Below are positions 13,301 to 28,300 of a stretch of DNA of 64,000 bases, one piece after another. Below the pieces are notes generated by a model. It was not told the origin of the DNA and ran no database searches. It saw nothing but the letters and a program-made list of their open reading frames with translations. Positions within the stretch are counted from its first letter, which is position 1. Each line of letters opens with the position of its first letter. The translations under genes were made by a program, and so were the position numbers. This stretch comes from Cyclina sinensis (taxonomy: Eukaryota > Mollusca > Bivalvia > Venerida > Veneridae). Where the stretch lies: positions 4,458,206 to 4,522,205 of the forward strand of contig JAAONU010000018.1 in assembly GCA_012932295.1 (NCBI GenBank), given 5' to 3'.

Positions 13301-16300
13301 TGAGATCAGGAGCCCAGCATTCTAACCCCTCAACCACTGCTTCTCCTCCAAAACATATTTTTTCTTTAAAACACATGTGTATCTTGCACACAGTGTATGT
13401 AGGGAGGAATGAGGAAAGCTACCAGCTATGAAAGCTATTTTTGCTTTTAGTGGTGACTGAAGGTTGTAGATGACAGTCCTAGAAATGTTTAATTTTGTGC
13501 ACTGTAAGTTTCTGTAATAGAGTTGCCTTTTTTTTTCAATTTGGTCAAGACTGTTGTCAGTTTGATTAGGTTTTCGTTAAAAATCTGACTTAATAGTGAG
13601 CACTACAGATCAAAACCATTCTTAGTGCTATAAGTGAAAGAGGCAACTCTATTGCATTCACCCCATGGGATCACTGGAATGGTGGCATATAAGAAAATAA
13701 AGATGTACAGGGAAACAGTTATATCATCCATTGTATTTGGACTCTAATAAACCACACAAATTTCAATTGCAGGATCTTGTGTCTTCTCATATTACCAGAG
13801 CTATGCAGCTTGTACTCAAGGATCAAAATATAGTAAGTGTAAAAACATTGCTTTGCTATTAATCTGTAGCTTTGTCTTTTATTTGTAATTGGAAATGAAC
13901 ATGAATGATACAAAGTAATTGTTTGAAACATATTATACAGACCTCTTGAAAATTTGTTCACACTCTTTCAATCATTCAATTTATGTAATATGAAATATAT
14001 AAGGGTATGCTGTAACAATTTTAATTATTTTATTTTCAGAAAAAGTTAGTGAAGCAACATGATATGTACATGGCTAGTTTAAAGATAGCAACTGAGGTAT
14101 GGATATGAATGTTGAATATGAAAATAATAATTTAATGTGGTATAAAGGTTTGGAATTAATTCAGTTAAAGTAATCTTCAGTGTGACAGTCAGCTATTTCT
14201 GTACATATATTTTGTTTTATGACAGTCAGATACTCCCATATTTAGAAAAAGACATTTATAGAAGTCCTATGTAACAGTCATATGTATCTTCATATGGAAA
14301 TAACATTACATCCTTTATTCATGACAGTTGGACATTTTTTGTTTATAATATATTTATTTCAGACCTATTGACAGTCAGATATTTCTGTATTTATAAATGA
14401 GATTTAGTCAGATTTTTCTATAGTAAAAAAATTTAATGGTGTTTATTTAACATGCAGCATTCACATGTTTTGATTTTACTTCTTTGTCAGACCTACATAA
14501 TGAATGCTGTCCACAAAAATCTATTTTCCACCATCACTGCCTGTGTAAAATCCTGTGATGCCCTAGTCAACAAAATGACACGAAACCTGTTAGACATTCG
14601 ACTACACCATTTAAAAGTCAGAAGTGAATTTGAGGAAAATCTTCCATATGCTAAAAAGGAGTTGTCACGTCTGAATCAATTCAGCACACCATTGGGAAGA
14701 CTTTTCTGTTTGAAGAGGGTAGTCATGGCTTTGACAAAACCTTTATTTAAATCACAAGAAAATGAAGGTGTGTGTAAGATATGCTTTCTAAAATAGAGAA
14801 TCGTATTTAGACAAAAAATTGAGAGACCTACATGTATGAAGAGTTTATTGTCAGTTAATTTAAAAATGATTATAAAAACATCCATTCTGCTACAACATTT
14901 CTGCTTTTACCAAGAAGAAGGTATTTATGATGTTTAGTGTTTTAGTAGATAAGATTTTGAGTACCCTGTCTCTGTGGTCATCACTTGAGTGTTTGCAGTA
15001 GCTGTTTTCAAATTATTTAACCTCCCATTGATTGATGGTCATTGGTTTTAGCCCCACTACCCACCATTACCATTTATGAGAGAAAGTAGAAAACAGGAAT
15101 CTTGTAATGGTCCTTTCCATGAACAACTGGTGAGGTGAACTATCTGCCCTTTATGACTTTGACTGTGGGAAGGAGTTAAACTCAATTAAACTCAACTGAA
15201 CCAGAAATTTTCTTAAAATTTACATGTTTGTTTCTAGGGCTGATGATGACCTCAGATGACCTGTTGCCTTTACTGATATACCTCATTATCAAGTCACAGA
15301 TTCCTAATTGGTAAGTGACATTCATTGGGAGTAAATATGTCAGGTAAATGAACAATTACTGGCTGATACAGTAAAAAGGACTTCACAGGATTGGAATAAG
15401 CCAGAATCAATACATAATATTTAAACCAGTTTCATTATCTTTGTCAGGTTTTCCAGAGAAGTCTGAGGGTCTTGTTACATAGTTCCATGTAAAATATTTG
15501 CCATTCAGAAACTGTGGCTGATAATTGTTGTCATTTTTACTGCCATAGTTTTGTTTGAAATAGTACAATTTATTACACAAAATGAGTTCATTTTCTCACA
15601 GGTATGTTAAAATGTTTGCATTTATGGCCAGTTACTTTTTTCAGGACTGCCAACCTGATGTACATGAAGCATTTTCAGATGGCAAAAATGTCTGAGAGTG
15701 ATGAATTCAGGTACTGTTTGAACATTATTGATGCGATTTCAGAGGTACCTTTATGTAAAGGCAGTTTAATTGGTTATTTATAAAACAACTGTTTTTTTAT
15801 TCATATAGAACTTCTAAGTGGTGACATGATAATTATGGGGAAATAATTCTGCATTGAGAGTAAAGCAGGGGATCATGGGTAATTTGAAATTAAAGTTAAT
15901 TTTAATAACTGAAAGAGCATCTGCTTATCAGAGGTATTCAGTTAACATCTTAATTTTCCTTATTATTGTTCCTAAACTTAAAAAATTTCCTTAGCTGAAG
16001 TTAAGAAACTCCTTATCATTAAGTGCCATTCAATATTGCTATGGCATTCCATTATAGTTAAGGTAGAAAATGGACTGTTTTAAAGAAAAACTTAAGATAA
16101 GTGGGGTATTGAATAACACTTAAGTTTTATCTTACTGATATGATTAAAGGAAAAAACTTTTTAAAATGCTAAAAAAAGCTCCACTTAAGAATAAGTAAAA
16201 ACTAAAGATGTATATTGAATATAGCACCAGGACAATTTAGCCTCATTTCTGTAATAAGAGCCTCGTTTCATAGTGCTGTTTTACTTCCTGTAGAATTTTT

Positions 16301-19300
16301 TTAAGCTGAATGATATTTCAGATTTGTAAGGTCCAAAACTTACTGGATTCATATGCATTACCTTTATAACTTGCAAGTATTTGCAGTTAGATTTATATAT
16401 ATTTAGACCATGTCAGACTTTTCTTGCAAGTCATTTTTCTTACACTGATATAAAATATTTATCCTTACAGTTTTTACCTGGCCACTACAGAGGCTGCCTT
16501 AGACTTCATCTGCTCTGGAAATGTAATGGTAAATACCATTTATACCATTATCCCATAAACAAATTACGTATTTTTTGAGACAATCATAAAATTATTACAC
16601 ACTTTCCTAGATATAGAACTGTTGTGAATAGTTGATATTGTAAAATTGATACTAATAATAAATATCTTTTGGTTACAGCAAACAAAGCCAGCAAGTCACA
16701 GTAAAGAGTCTGGCATTTCTAGACAAGCTTCTGGTGGTACAACCTCCAGCAAGGAAAAGTTTTTTCAGGTAATCAGCTAGTCTTTTAACTAACCAGGTTA
16801 ATCTGAGTTTTCCTGTATAAGAAAGAAACTGATGTAAAAGTTAACATCTTGATGTGTGATTTCCATATGGTATATTTACACTCGGACCCCGTTACTACGC
16901 GCCCCGTTACAACGCTAACCTCAGTATAACGCTCAAGGGTCATGGCTCCCAAAAAAAATTACAAAAGAAAAAAAAAAACCTATTTTTCACCGACCATAAT
17001 TATTTTACATGCATATCTTATGTGCTGTATCCATAACAACGCTTGTTTAATGTGTCAGCGAAGTACAATTAACTACGTAATTAGGACGCTCTAGGGCAGG
17101 AAAAGTGTGAAAAGCATGCAAAGTCTGGCGTTAATCCGCTTCTTTGTTCGTTGTGATCGATGATCAGTCAGGTGTCAAACTGTTATGAAAACCTCAAATT
17201 CGAAGCTCTGACGCACAAACATCGATGATCTGAGTAACAAACACAAGCCGAAAATATGTTTAAAAACCTTGCGTTTTCTATTGAGCGGCACTCAGTTCAT
17301 TGTATCTCATTAAAATATTACAGGACTGCAAAGAACTTCAAAGCGCGGCACCGTATCTTAAGTGCTGTATCCATAACAACGCTTGTTTAATGTGTCAGCG
17401 AAGTACAATTAACTACGTAATTAGGACGCTCTAGGGCGGGAAAAGTGTGAAAAGCATGCAAAGTCTGGCGTTAATCTGCTTCTTTGTTCGTTGTGATAGA
17501 TGATCAGTCAGGTTTCAAACTGTTATGAAAACCTCAAATCCGAAGCTCTGACGCGCAAACATCGATGAACTGAGTAACAAACACAAGCCGAAAATCTGTT
17601 TTCTATCGAACGGTACAAAGTTCGTTGTATCTCACGAAGATATTACAGGACTGCAAAGAACTTCAAAGCGTGGCACCGTATCTAAAGTTCAGTCAGTATG
17701 AAATCTATACATGATGCCAGGATGGATGCGAGACACAAGTCAGTGCAGCGAAAGATGACTGAATTCTTCAGCAGAGAAAACAGGAACGACGGGTAGATAC
17801 ATCAAAATAGGTACAATGAGTTACGTGCAGCGTTACACATTGTAACTTACCGATTTTCACGGTTTTACTTTCGTAACGCTTACGCCGCGGTTCCCGGGAA
17901 TCGCGTATGTTTACGTTTTTCTTTGCGATTTTATCTGTTTTTTTTTTTTAAACAAAGGTAATATTTTACCAAATAATAATTTTCTCTATACAAAATGTAT
18001 CTTGAGTGGTTAACAAACAAATTTGGTTATGTTTGAACTTTAACATAATGATACAGTTACATGTTGGTGGGTGGGGTAATACTAGCAAATTCAACAGGTC
18101 AACTATACGATCTCGGTAGGCGCGTTATATATCGGAACCCCGTTTATATCGCGGTCTGAAACCTTGGACCCCAACTAGAGCGCTATAACGGGGCCCCAGT
18201 GTAGTATGTTATTGTTTTTAGTATGTTTTCACTTGGATGATTTCTTTTCAATATACGGTGAGGTTTAAAGTTTTATGATACACAGTTTGTAAATGTTATG
18301 TTTCCCTAAAGAGCTTCCATGTTTAATGTTTTAATATTGCCAGTAAACATACAGAATGATTATTTTCTTTCATGTGTGTTCAGTAGGTAGAGGTTTTATT
18401 TCAAGTATTTACAGTATGGCAATGTATTTTCTTCCATGCTTATGCAATATGGTAATGTTTTATTAACTTTAACTATATAATTTGGTGATATGTTCCAATA
18501 TGTGTAGTATGGTAATGTTTTTCTTTTATGTATTTGCAGTATGGTGATGTTTTATTAATTTTAATTATATAATTGTTGTTATGTTCCAGTATGTACAGTA
18601 TGGTAATGTTTTTCTTTTATGCATATGCAGTATGGTGATGTTTTATTAACTAACTATATAATTTGGTGATATGTTCCAGTATGTGCAGTACGGTAATTTT
18701 TTTCTTCTATGCATATGCAGTATGGTGATGTTTTATTAACTTTAACTATATAATTTAGTGTTATGTTCCAGTATGTACAGTATGGTAATGTTTTTCTTTT
18801 ATGCATATGCAGTATGGTGATGTTTTATTTACTCCAATTTGTATAATAATATTATGATGATATGTTCAAGTATGTTCAGTATGGTGACGAAGCTGCTGTC
18901 AGTCTTATGTTGAAGAAACACAAACCAACTACTGATGACATCTCCTCTAAACTGTGCCATCCACTATGTACCTGTGACAAATGCTCAGAAGTTACTGCTA
19001 CTAGTACACAAAACTCAGGGGCTGTCTCTGCATTGGCGAGGGATGACATGGGTAGAACAGGTTTGTGTATTTGCCATTTACGCCTTTAGGATTCCAAAGA
19101 ATATCACACCCAAATTGTATGGCAAAAATCTTTTGGTTTTTTAGAATCTTTTTAAGACAGTTTCAGTGTGAACTTCTGGTATAATTCAAACTGAAAATAG
19201 CAAAAATCATTATTAGCAAAATGTTGTAAGTTACTACACTGACAGTCAGATGAAATAAAAAGGAATGCTATATTGTTGTAAAAGTTCTAAAAGCTTCTAA

Positions 19301-22300
19301 TATCAGTTAATAGTGAAGAATTACTAATGACATAATATATTTCATGCTTATGTGTTACATGATTTTACTTAGATTTTTATTTATTTTAACAATTTAATGA
19401 TATGGAAATTTGAGTTGAGTTTCATTCCCAGTGTCTTTGTCTTATGGCATCTGTTAAAGGGTGACAGAGGCTTAGACTTAAGTTTGTTTTCTATATTTCA
19501 GCATTACACATAGCAGCATTTAATGGTCAAGGGTCACTGATAGATATTCTGGTGAAACATGGATGTCTTACTGATGCTACAGATTACCTAGGGTGTACAC
19601 CTTTACATCTTGCTGCTCAGAAAGGCTACCAGAACATTATTGTAATTACATCAATTTTCTAGGCTACTTTTGCATTTTCTTGAAGTCAGTCATGTCTGAT
19701 TCGATAAAATCCACTTGCACCAAGCTTGATTTAAACTCAGGAACCTAAAGTGTCAAAGGAGATGCTCTACCACATCACTGTTAAGGTTAACTGATAGATA
19801 AGGGAGTTGAAATGCCATATATTTACCTCAGCTTCACGTACGTACACCCAGTCTTCCTGATAAACTTCATTGTAAAAATCAGTTTCTGAGGTACTGAATG
19901 TGTGACCTTCCAAGGGTGTTATCACATCTACAATCTAACTTTACTTATATTGGGTGCCAAATGTTACTGGAAAAATCAGCTTGCCCTGAGCTAGATTCAA
20001 ACTCATACATCACAATGTGGATTTTTATTCCATGTCACCATAAAGCTAACTTATAGGCAAGGGAGTAGCGGTGCTGTATATACCTTGTCTGGGCATGAAT
20101 TTAAAGTTCTAACTATGATGTTTTGTAAATAGCAACAGATTCTGTATATAAATATTGGATATAAAGTTAGGTTTTCAAGATAGAAATCTATGAAATATAA
20201 GACAAATGGTAGTTGTCAGCAGTTAAAAAATTTATGATCAGAAGAAATGTTACTATTTTCTAATTAAGAATACTTTTTTCAGTTCTTACTTTTAATCTGA
20301 ACTAAGACAATGTTGTACTCTCTGATAATCAGGCAACACTGTACAAGTGTTGAATTTCTTTACACAGGATTCATAATAATGAATGTTTTTCAGTTACTGC
20401 TGGTACATTTTGGTGCTGATATTGGTGCAATAGACAATGAGGGGAACACACCCCTACACCTGTGTGCCAAAAATGGTCATGAAGATGTAAGTACACTTAT
20501 GTCAGGTGAATATAAATATGCACTTTTTTATTGGTCATTTGGAATGATTGATAATACAGAAACTTGTCAAGTGGTAAGCCAGCTGGTTTGTAGAGAGTCA
20601 TATTGGGAATTGAAGTACCGGTACATGAGAAACGTTTTAATAGAAATGAAAAGGAAACAAAGTAATCCACATTGTATCTTGATTACATGTAAGTTCAAAA
20701 CTTCGTAAGAGCATAAAGAATTAAGTTTCTAACTCGTTACCCTAAAAAATCAAGGGTTAAAGTTATTGGTTCTGTGCCCACAGACTAGAACATTCAGTGC
20801 TCAGAGACTAGAACATTCAGGCTTCAAGTTATAGTTTGAGTGCCAAGCTTCCTACCTCACTGTGAGAAAGAAGTAGTTACAACGGGTAGAGATAGATCTT
20901 TCCCTACTTGTATTTCAGGGTTTAAGCATTAATCCTTATATTAGCATACATTATAACATTTCTGTTTTCAGTGTGTGAAGGCAATCTTGTTCTTAGATAT
21001 TCTAAAGAACAAATTAAATGTGAATGCTCAGAATGACATGGGTGATACACCGTTACATATGGCTGCAAGATGGGGATATGGTGAGAAAGAAATCCTATGT
21101 TTGTAACCTTTTCAGAAAGAATACATAAGAATTGACTTCAGGTTATTACACTGCCATAATGAAGTTTTAATGTTCAAAACTCTGAGTTAGAAAAAAGCTT
21201 CAGTAAAAAACCAGTGTTATTTTCTTGTTGTTTATATGGCTACTCAATTCTTGGACTAAAGAGACATAACAGATTTCAATATGTCAGAATGGAACAGATA
21301 AATGTAGAGATATTTTTAATGGAGGACTTTCTCTCTGTCTCACTTTTTGTAAGAAGTAATTTTATGTACTAGTAGCCTGAAATGAAAAAAGTCTTACATT
21401 TATATGCCCACATGTAATCTGTAATTAAACTAGTAAACCATCAGCCCTATTGTAACTATTTTAATTTAAAATCTCATAGTTATAAATAGTATTGTCACAG
21501 TGTGCATTTGTTACCATCACAGATGGTATTGTAAACTTTCTCCTGGAGTCTGAAGCGGACCCTCGTGTGAGAAACCGGAAAAGACAGACGCCATATAACT
21601 TAGCACAGAATGCCGACATCAAGAAAGAGTTACAGAACATTTTGAAGGACCCACCACCTGTTATCATTAGACATCGTATGGTATGAATATACATGATTTT
21701 TGTTCATCTTGCATATTGTTTGAAGATTTTTGTTTGTTGCCTCAACAGCCATACTATTGCAGTTACTCAGCAAGATAATCTAGTAATATTGACAACAAAA
21801 TTGGTCAATTCTCTGCCTTATAAAATAACACTATATTCTTTCTTTTAAGATCCACTTCTTTAACAGGTAAATTTATAGTACTTGAGGCAAGAATAAAGAG
21901 AGCAGATGAAATGACGCTAGCAAAAGGTGAAGCCAGAAACTGTATGAATAAAACCAAATGAGGTGCAGCGCGTTCGACCAAAAAGCAAACAATCTAAAAA
22001 ATGTGAAAACTTGATTCAGTCAGTGTTGATCGTTTTGATATGAATTATCATGAAAGGTGTAATGTGTTTGTAGGAACTTTCTAAGAATTTCTATTTCAGC
22101 AGAAACCAGCAAACCTACCTCTGCCTGACTCTGTTACTACAGCAACCACTTCCCCTGTCATTACCCCTACCCCCACCTCATCCATACAGTCCACACCTGT
22201 CACCTCATCTCCGAATGCACAAAATAAGGTAAAAATTTTGTTAAATCATTTGTAGATAGTTCTTAATAATTTTGAAATGGTGAGTTTAAATCCTACTAGA

Positions 22301-25300
22301 AAAAGGAGTGGTTGAACTTGTCATGGAACACTTTCAGAGGTCTTATATTTCATGCAATTTAGTTGTTTATTGAGATGAAACAGTTGTTCATTATTTGAAA
22401 AACCTATGCTGAAAGTTTAAAAGAATATATTTTTCTCTGTGTCCAGCTTTATTGTTTACAGTACCCTCTGTCAGTATCTCATTTCTTTCCAGATACAGTG
22501 ACCTTACTTTCACACTCTACGAAGTTTTATTTCAACATAATGAAAGTTGTGATCAACTGTATTCAGTGCTTAGTATTTACAAGTTAAACACATTTTAAGG
22601 TTTATTTGTTACCAGCATACAACTATGAGGTTGCAACAAAATTTTAAGAAGTCTGCATCTAAAACATCCAAGGGAGTCAACATAATAACATGATGTGCTA
22701 CTAAACAAAGTATTTGTTTCACAAATTCCAGTCCTGCAGTCAACATTTATCATAAGCTATTTCACAATCTGTCACATGCTTCATGGTCATTGATGTTCAC
22801 AGATTAGATGATGATCTTCCAAGTGCAGTATAATGTTCCTTGAGAGTGACAGTGAGTTACTATGATGTACACAAAAATGTTAAACATAAAGAAAGCAATT
22901 CCCACTACCAGTTTTGTCAGTGGTTAAATTTGCTCTATTAAGATACAATTTTAGTTGACGGTGATGAGAAATTGTTTTTTATTTTTGAATTAGAGAAAAA
23001 AGCCTTGAAAGCATTATATCAGGCATACTAAGAATAAACATTGATTTTGGCCATTTTTTTTTTTTTTTTTGGCAGTGGTGGCATGGTTGTCTCGGACTGA
23101 TAGAGATTTGAAAATTTCAGGAGCCCTGCATTGTATATAATAACAATAGCTGTGAATGCCTTTCTCTTGGCAATGGGTTCGAACATGCAAACATTGAAAT
23201 GTTCACTTACATCCCTAAAAACTGTTTACAGTTCCAAAAGTTTAAAAAGGTGTAATGGTGTCAGGTTTTGTATCTGCTTTGATAACTGACCCATGATATA
23301 CAGCATAATTTTATATCTTTTTGACTCATTCTTTATCAACTGAAAAATAATTGATAATGTAATGAAGAATATATGTTCAAAAATGTCTCCAATGGGCATA
23401 TAGACACTAAAATTATCCACCCAAAAATTGTACAACAACAAGACTAATCTCCATGCATTCAGTTTCCCTATTGTATGTCAAAGTTGTGACTGACACCTTG
23501 ACAACAGGGCATGATTCCTTCTGTATTATTCAGTTTTATATATGTTTGAAATGCTTTAAAGTTTAGGGTGTGCCTTCTTAAATTAAGATTAGTATTTCAC
23601 CATAAATATTACATTGTCAATTGTTTGAACAAATGGTGTAGACATAAAATTTTATTTTTCATTATGCTAGAAGTCACATTTCAACTGATTTTATCCACAT
23701 TATTTGCCTTCTACAGACTCCATTAGGATTTGAGGTGATAGATATCAAACCCAACAGGCCAGCTATACAGTTGTTAGATAACTCTAGCAGTGAAATGATG
23801 TCACCTACTACTCCAGCAATTGCCTCCCTTGACCAAACAGATCCTAAGCAAATTGAGAAACTTTTCAAAGCAATAGCTAACAGGGATCTACCACTGGTAA
23901 GTGAGTTTAAGTTCATTATAGATCTTCATATACATCAAAACTCCTTTTCAAGAGGTAACACTCTTTGTCATGATTTTAGATTTATCTAATATTTTTAGCA
24001 TTAGTTAAACTCAATACTTGCTGAATTAAATAAAAATCTGATCTTTCTTTGTAAGTATTTATTATAAATTATAACTTTTTTAAGATCTGTATTGTTTTTA
24101 AAGTGTGACCAAACCTGCCTGTCAAAATGCATTAGAGCAGTCAACATTAGTTTTTTTGGTAGTTAATATGAAAAATGAACTGCATGACTAGTTACCATTG
24201 TTTTAGGTGGAGTTTTACTTTGGATGGGTAGATTCTTGCAGCTCCTCTGAGGACAGTCCCATATCCCCGCCGTCAACCCCAGTGCTATCTGAAGACCTTG
24301 CTGCCAAGTTATGTCACCCGCTGTGCCAATGTGAAAAATGTCAACATATACAAAAGGTATGTATAGTCTGAATATATTGAAATACATCAAAATTCCAGTA
24401 TAATTACTGATAAATATTATTTTCATATCTGCTGAAATAAATATTCATTTTAAAGAAGAGCTATAGTTTAGGGTTAGAGACCTGACCTTGATCTTGCAGG
24501 TGTAAGTCCCAACAGGAAAGTTTGACTTCAGCCTCTTTACAAACTGCTTTAGCAGGAAACATTTCTTGGGAAGTTTTCATCCAAAGTAGTTGATATAAGT
24601 TGTAAAACTACTTTCTCTACAATCAGTATAAAATAAGTAAGATTAAAATGAATTACATTTCATATTGTCATCATTGAATAGAGGTACTAATGAAGCTCCT
24701 TTCAGTTGGAACACTTCACCTTATATCAAGTAGATTATGTTTGAGCATTATGTCTAAGAAAAGTAGTTTAGGTAAGGTTGTTAGGCTAGATAACAGTTTC
24801 AGTTTGATTTATTGTAACTTCTTGGCATGATTAACCCTCACAATGCACATCCCATTATGACCTAACAACACTGTTATCACCTTACAGTGGAATTTGTATA
24901 AGGTTGATTATAAAAGATGTCTCTTGATAGTTATGCTTGATTTCATATTGTGTTTTGAAAGTTTTTATTGTGGAATGTCACCCCAGTGTTGCTGGTAAGG
25001 AGCATGAGTTTGGTGTAAATATATCTAGAATGAGTTACCTGCTTTAGAAATGTAATTGTTCATGCTTTACCAGTAGGGTAAAAAAACTTTATATCACCTC
25101 AGAATGCAGAACATCCCCCTTGTCTTACTTCTGTGCTTTAAAATGTCACTAAGTAAAAGACTTTTCACATTGTCTTATTGGTGGTAAACTAGAATTGCAT
25201 GATCCTCCATTCTCATGCTTATCAGTAAAGATTGTATTTCAGAAAGATGTTTCCTTGGTGTACAGAATTTGCTTTAATCATTTTCAGTATTAACAATTCA

Positions 25301-28300
25301 GTTTCTGTATAGTCAGATTACGTCATTGTACAAAATGCATGGAAAGTTTAGTTTAATGCACAGATGCTGCATCTGTCAATTAAGACTAAACAATAAACTT
25401 AATGTAATATTCTTTTTATGCCCCCGCAAAGTGGGAGCATATAGCTTTGCACTTGTCTGTCAGTCCGTACAACCGTACGTCTGTACGTACGTACGTCCCG
25501 AAATTTTGTGAATGCAACTCCTCTTAAACCGGATGGCAGATTTTGCTTAAACTTTCAGGGATGAACAACCTTAATGTGTAGATGATAGTAAAGGAAGGAA
25601 TTTTTGCAGCGACCAAATTTAACGGAATTATGGCCCTTTGTTGTTTTTTTCACTATATACCATAAAGTGAAATAAATTTGTGAACGCAAGTCCTCATAAA
25701 CCAGATGGCAGATTTTGCTTAAACTTTCAGGGATGTACAACCTTAATGTGTAGATGATAGTAAAGGAAGGAATTTTTGCTGCGACCAAATTTAACGGAAT
25801 TATGGCCCTTTGTTGATTTTTTCACTATATACCATAAAGTGAAATAAATTTGTGAACGCAGGTCCTCATAAACCGGATGGCAGATTTTGCTTAAACTTTC
25901 AGGGATGAACAACCTTAATGTGTAGATGATAGTAAGGGAAGGGTAATGTTTTTTACGGGACCTGACACACCTGGGGTTTCTATACTTTAATCTGTAGTTA
26001 ACTTTCATGTGTAACATTTTTTAAATTTTACCTGCTTACTTTAATATCAGCAACATGTAATTACTTGTGTGTCTCTTTATTCATCTTCGCAAATGTGATT
26101 CCTCATAGTACATAAATATTTACAACATTTTTATGTCGACTATTCAAAGAATTAGGAGGTCTATTGTACTTGCTGTGTGGCTATTGGGTTAAAGTTTCAG
26201 GGCAAGCTTCTCATTTTCACTATTTCTTCCCTTTCTACTGCAGATATTTGGTTTTAACTTGGCCGTAGACTGTGTCATTCCATCAAGGCCCATAACTCTG
26301 TTAAGCATTTTTATTAGTTATTCCCCTTTTAAGACTTTGAAAAATCTTTAATTTCAGGCTTTTATTATACCTTCAAGCACTAAGAATAGTCAAGCGTGCT
26401 GTCCATCCGACAGCCCTTGTTTCAGTTTAAAATATCTAATTTTGAAATAAAAGGACAGCATAATAATATACAAAACACCTCAATTCATTTGCAAGTACAG
26501 AAAAAAATTGTTCCCCACCTAAATCTTACATACAGAACATACATGCACACTTTATGCATAGTGGGGGCATCTGTGTCCTATGGACACAGTTCTAGTTTAT
26601 AGTGAGTCCAGAAATTGTTATACATAGATTTCATCTTGATGTTTTTCCGGCAGTGACTGTGTGCATGTTTCTTAACAGACGTATAGCTGTTATTTTTGTC
26701 AGGATTAAAAAAACAGAATTAAGAAAGATTGGCCATGTAATAAAAACATCTGTTTGAAATTAAATCTTTAAATCTAATATGAACCCTCCTGTCAGCTTGT
26801 GGTTTTGCTGTTACACCCAGTGCAGAGACCATGATCAGCCTTCACATCCCTTCTGTTATGCTTCATACTCTTTACTTAGTCAGATTTCAGGCTAAAGCCA
26901 TATACGTGATAAATGGGTTTATTCAAAGTGAAATGTGGACAAGTTCCTACAGGAAATTTAGCAAATTAAGGCTTATTATCAGTTTGTTGTTGTGTGAAAT
27001 GCCAGGCTTCTCTGAAAGAAATACTCCCTTATTACTGTCCTGATCTGTGGTTATCTCTTGCTAGCTCAGAACTGAAAAGAATGAATATCTAATACAATGG
27101 AATAGCTTTTTATGCCTTTTCACTCTCTTCAGAATACTTTAATGATGAAACATGTTATTTTCACTACCAATATATTGAAGAAAAATTAATGAAACCTAAA
27201 ATTCAGTTAAATTACAGAATTTTGATTCCTCAGAATAATACATCTTATGCAGAAGTTAGTTCTTAATGGTTTTTTTTTATTTGTTATAAACCTAAATCCA
27301 CTATTTTTCTACAACTGATATTTTGTTAAACGAGTTTGTTTAATATGTCTTTCTTAGTTCCAGTCAGTTATGTAGAGAAAGATATTTCAGAATATCTCAT
27401 ATTTCAGCATTCCAGTAGGAACACATTACATGTGAATTGTCAGAACAAGAAGGGGTTTGCTCCCCTGCATATAGCCGTGATAGAAAACAACATGGAAGTC
27501 CTGATGCTACTGTTGAAGAAGGGGGCATTTGTCAATGTACAGACACACAAACATATCACACCTCTACATCTTGCTTGTTTTCATAACCAGTCTGAGGTGA
27601 GCTTTAGTTCTATTATCTTTCTGTAGTTTGGCAAAGTTGATGCATGGGGAATATTAGCTAAAGATGGGCTGAATGAACTAGTTGTGGTCTTTAATTTCAT
27701 TCTTGAAAGGTTTCTGAAGTAAAAAAAGTGTCTGGTCTTTTGACCATGGTGAAAAGAAATAATGGTATTTTGAAAGGTGTTATTCAAAGGCTTATGTCTC
27801 ACAACATGGAGATTGTATTAAAGTAACACAAAGAGATAACACAAAATTGATGATGTTCTGAATTTTGGTAATGATTAAGAGGAGGATGAAGCTCGTTTAT
27901 TTATTGGTTAGGAATGATGATGGTGGACTCAGTCTTTCTATGTTTCCTGTTTAATCATATACCTGTGTATCTGTGAAAATTTAAGTTTCTTACACTAACA
28001 GATGGTAGAGAGGCTGGTATCTTGTGGTGCTAACGTGAACCTACCAGATAAGCATGGTGAAATACCCTTACATCTAGCTGCCGCCAAATCCAATGCAAAG
28101 ATGGTCTCCATTCTCTTAAAGGTGAGTAAATATTTGTGAAATTATGTTTTTTATGTAATTCTTTTACCTTCAGTTTTACCATGTATACCCTAGCTGTGCA
28201 GTGCAGCGTTTGTTTTACTTGTTGCTTTGGGTTGTTTGGCACATTGTTTTTTTGCATTGTTACCATAGTGTTTGAGACTACCTTGCCTTGATACTACATG

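Larger units (their letters stand above)
13833..16470. other. Introns 7-11, no gene; degenerate repeats before exon 9
   Basis: Between the exons I see AT-rich DNA. In intron 8 (14185-14400) there are several degenerate copies of gacagtcagatatttctgt, and one tatttatttcagacctattg (near 14350) that resembles the real exon 9 acceptor tctttgtcagacctacat. Confidence 0.5.

Noticed and set aside
25555..26017. Minus-strand frames of 77 and 96 codons
   Set aside because: Products of the 172-bp tandem units; the same peptide recurs.
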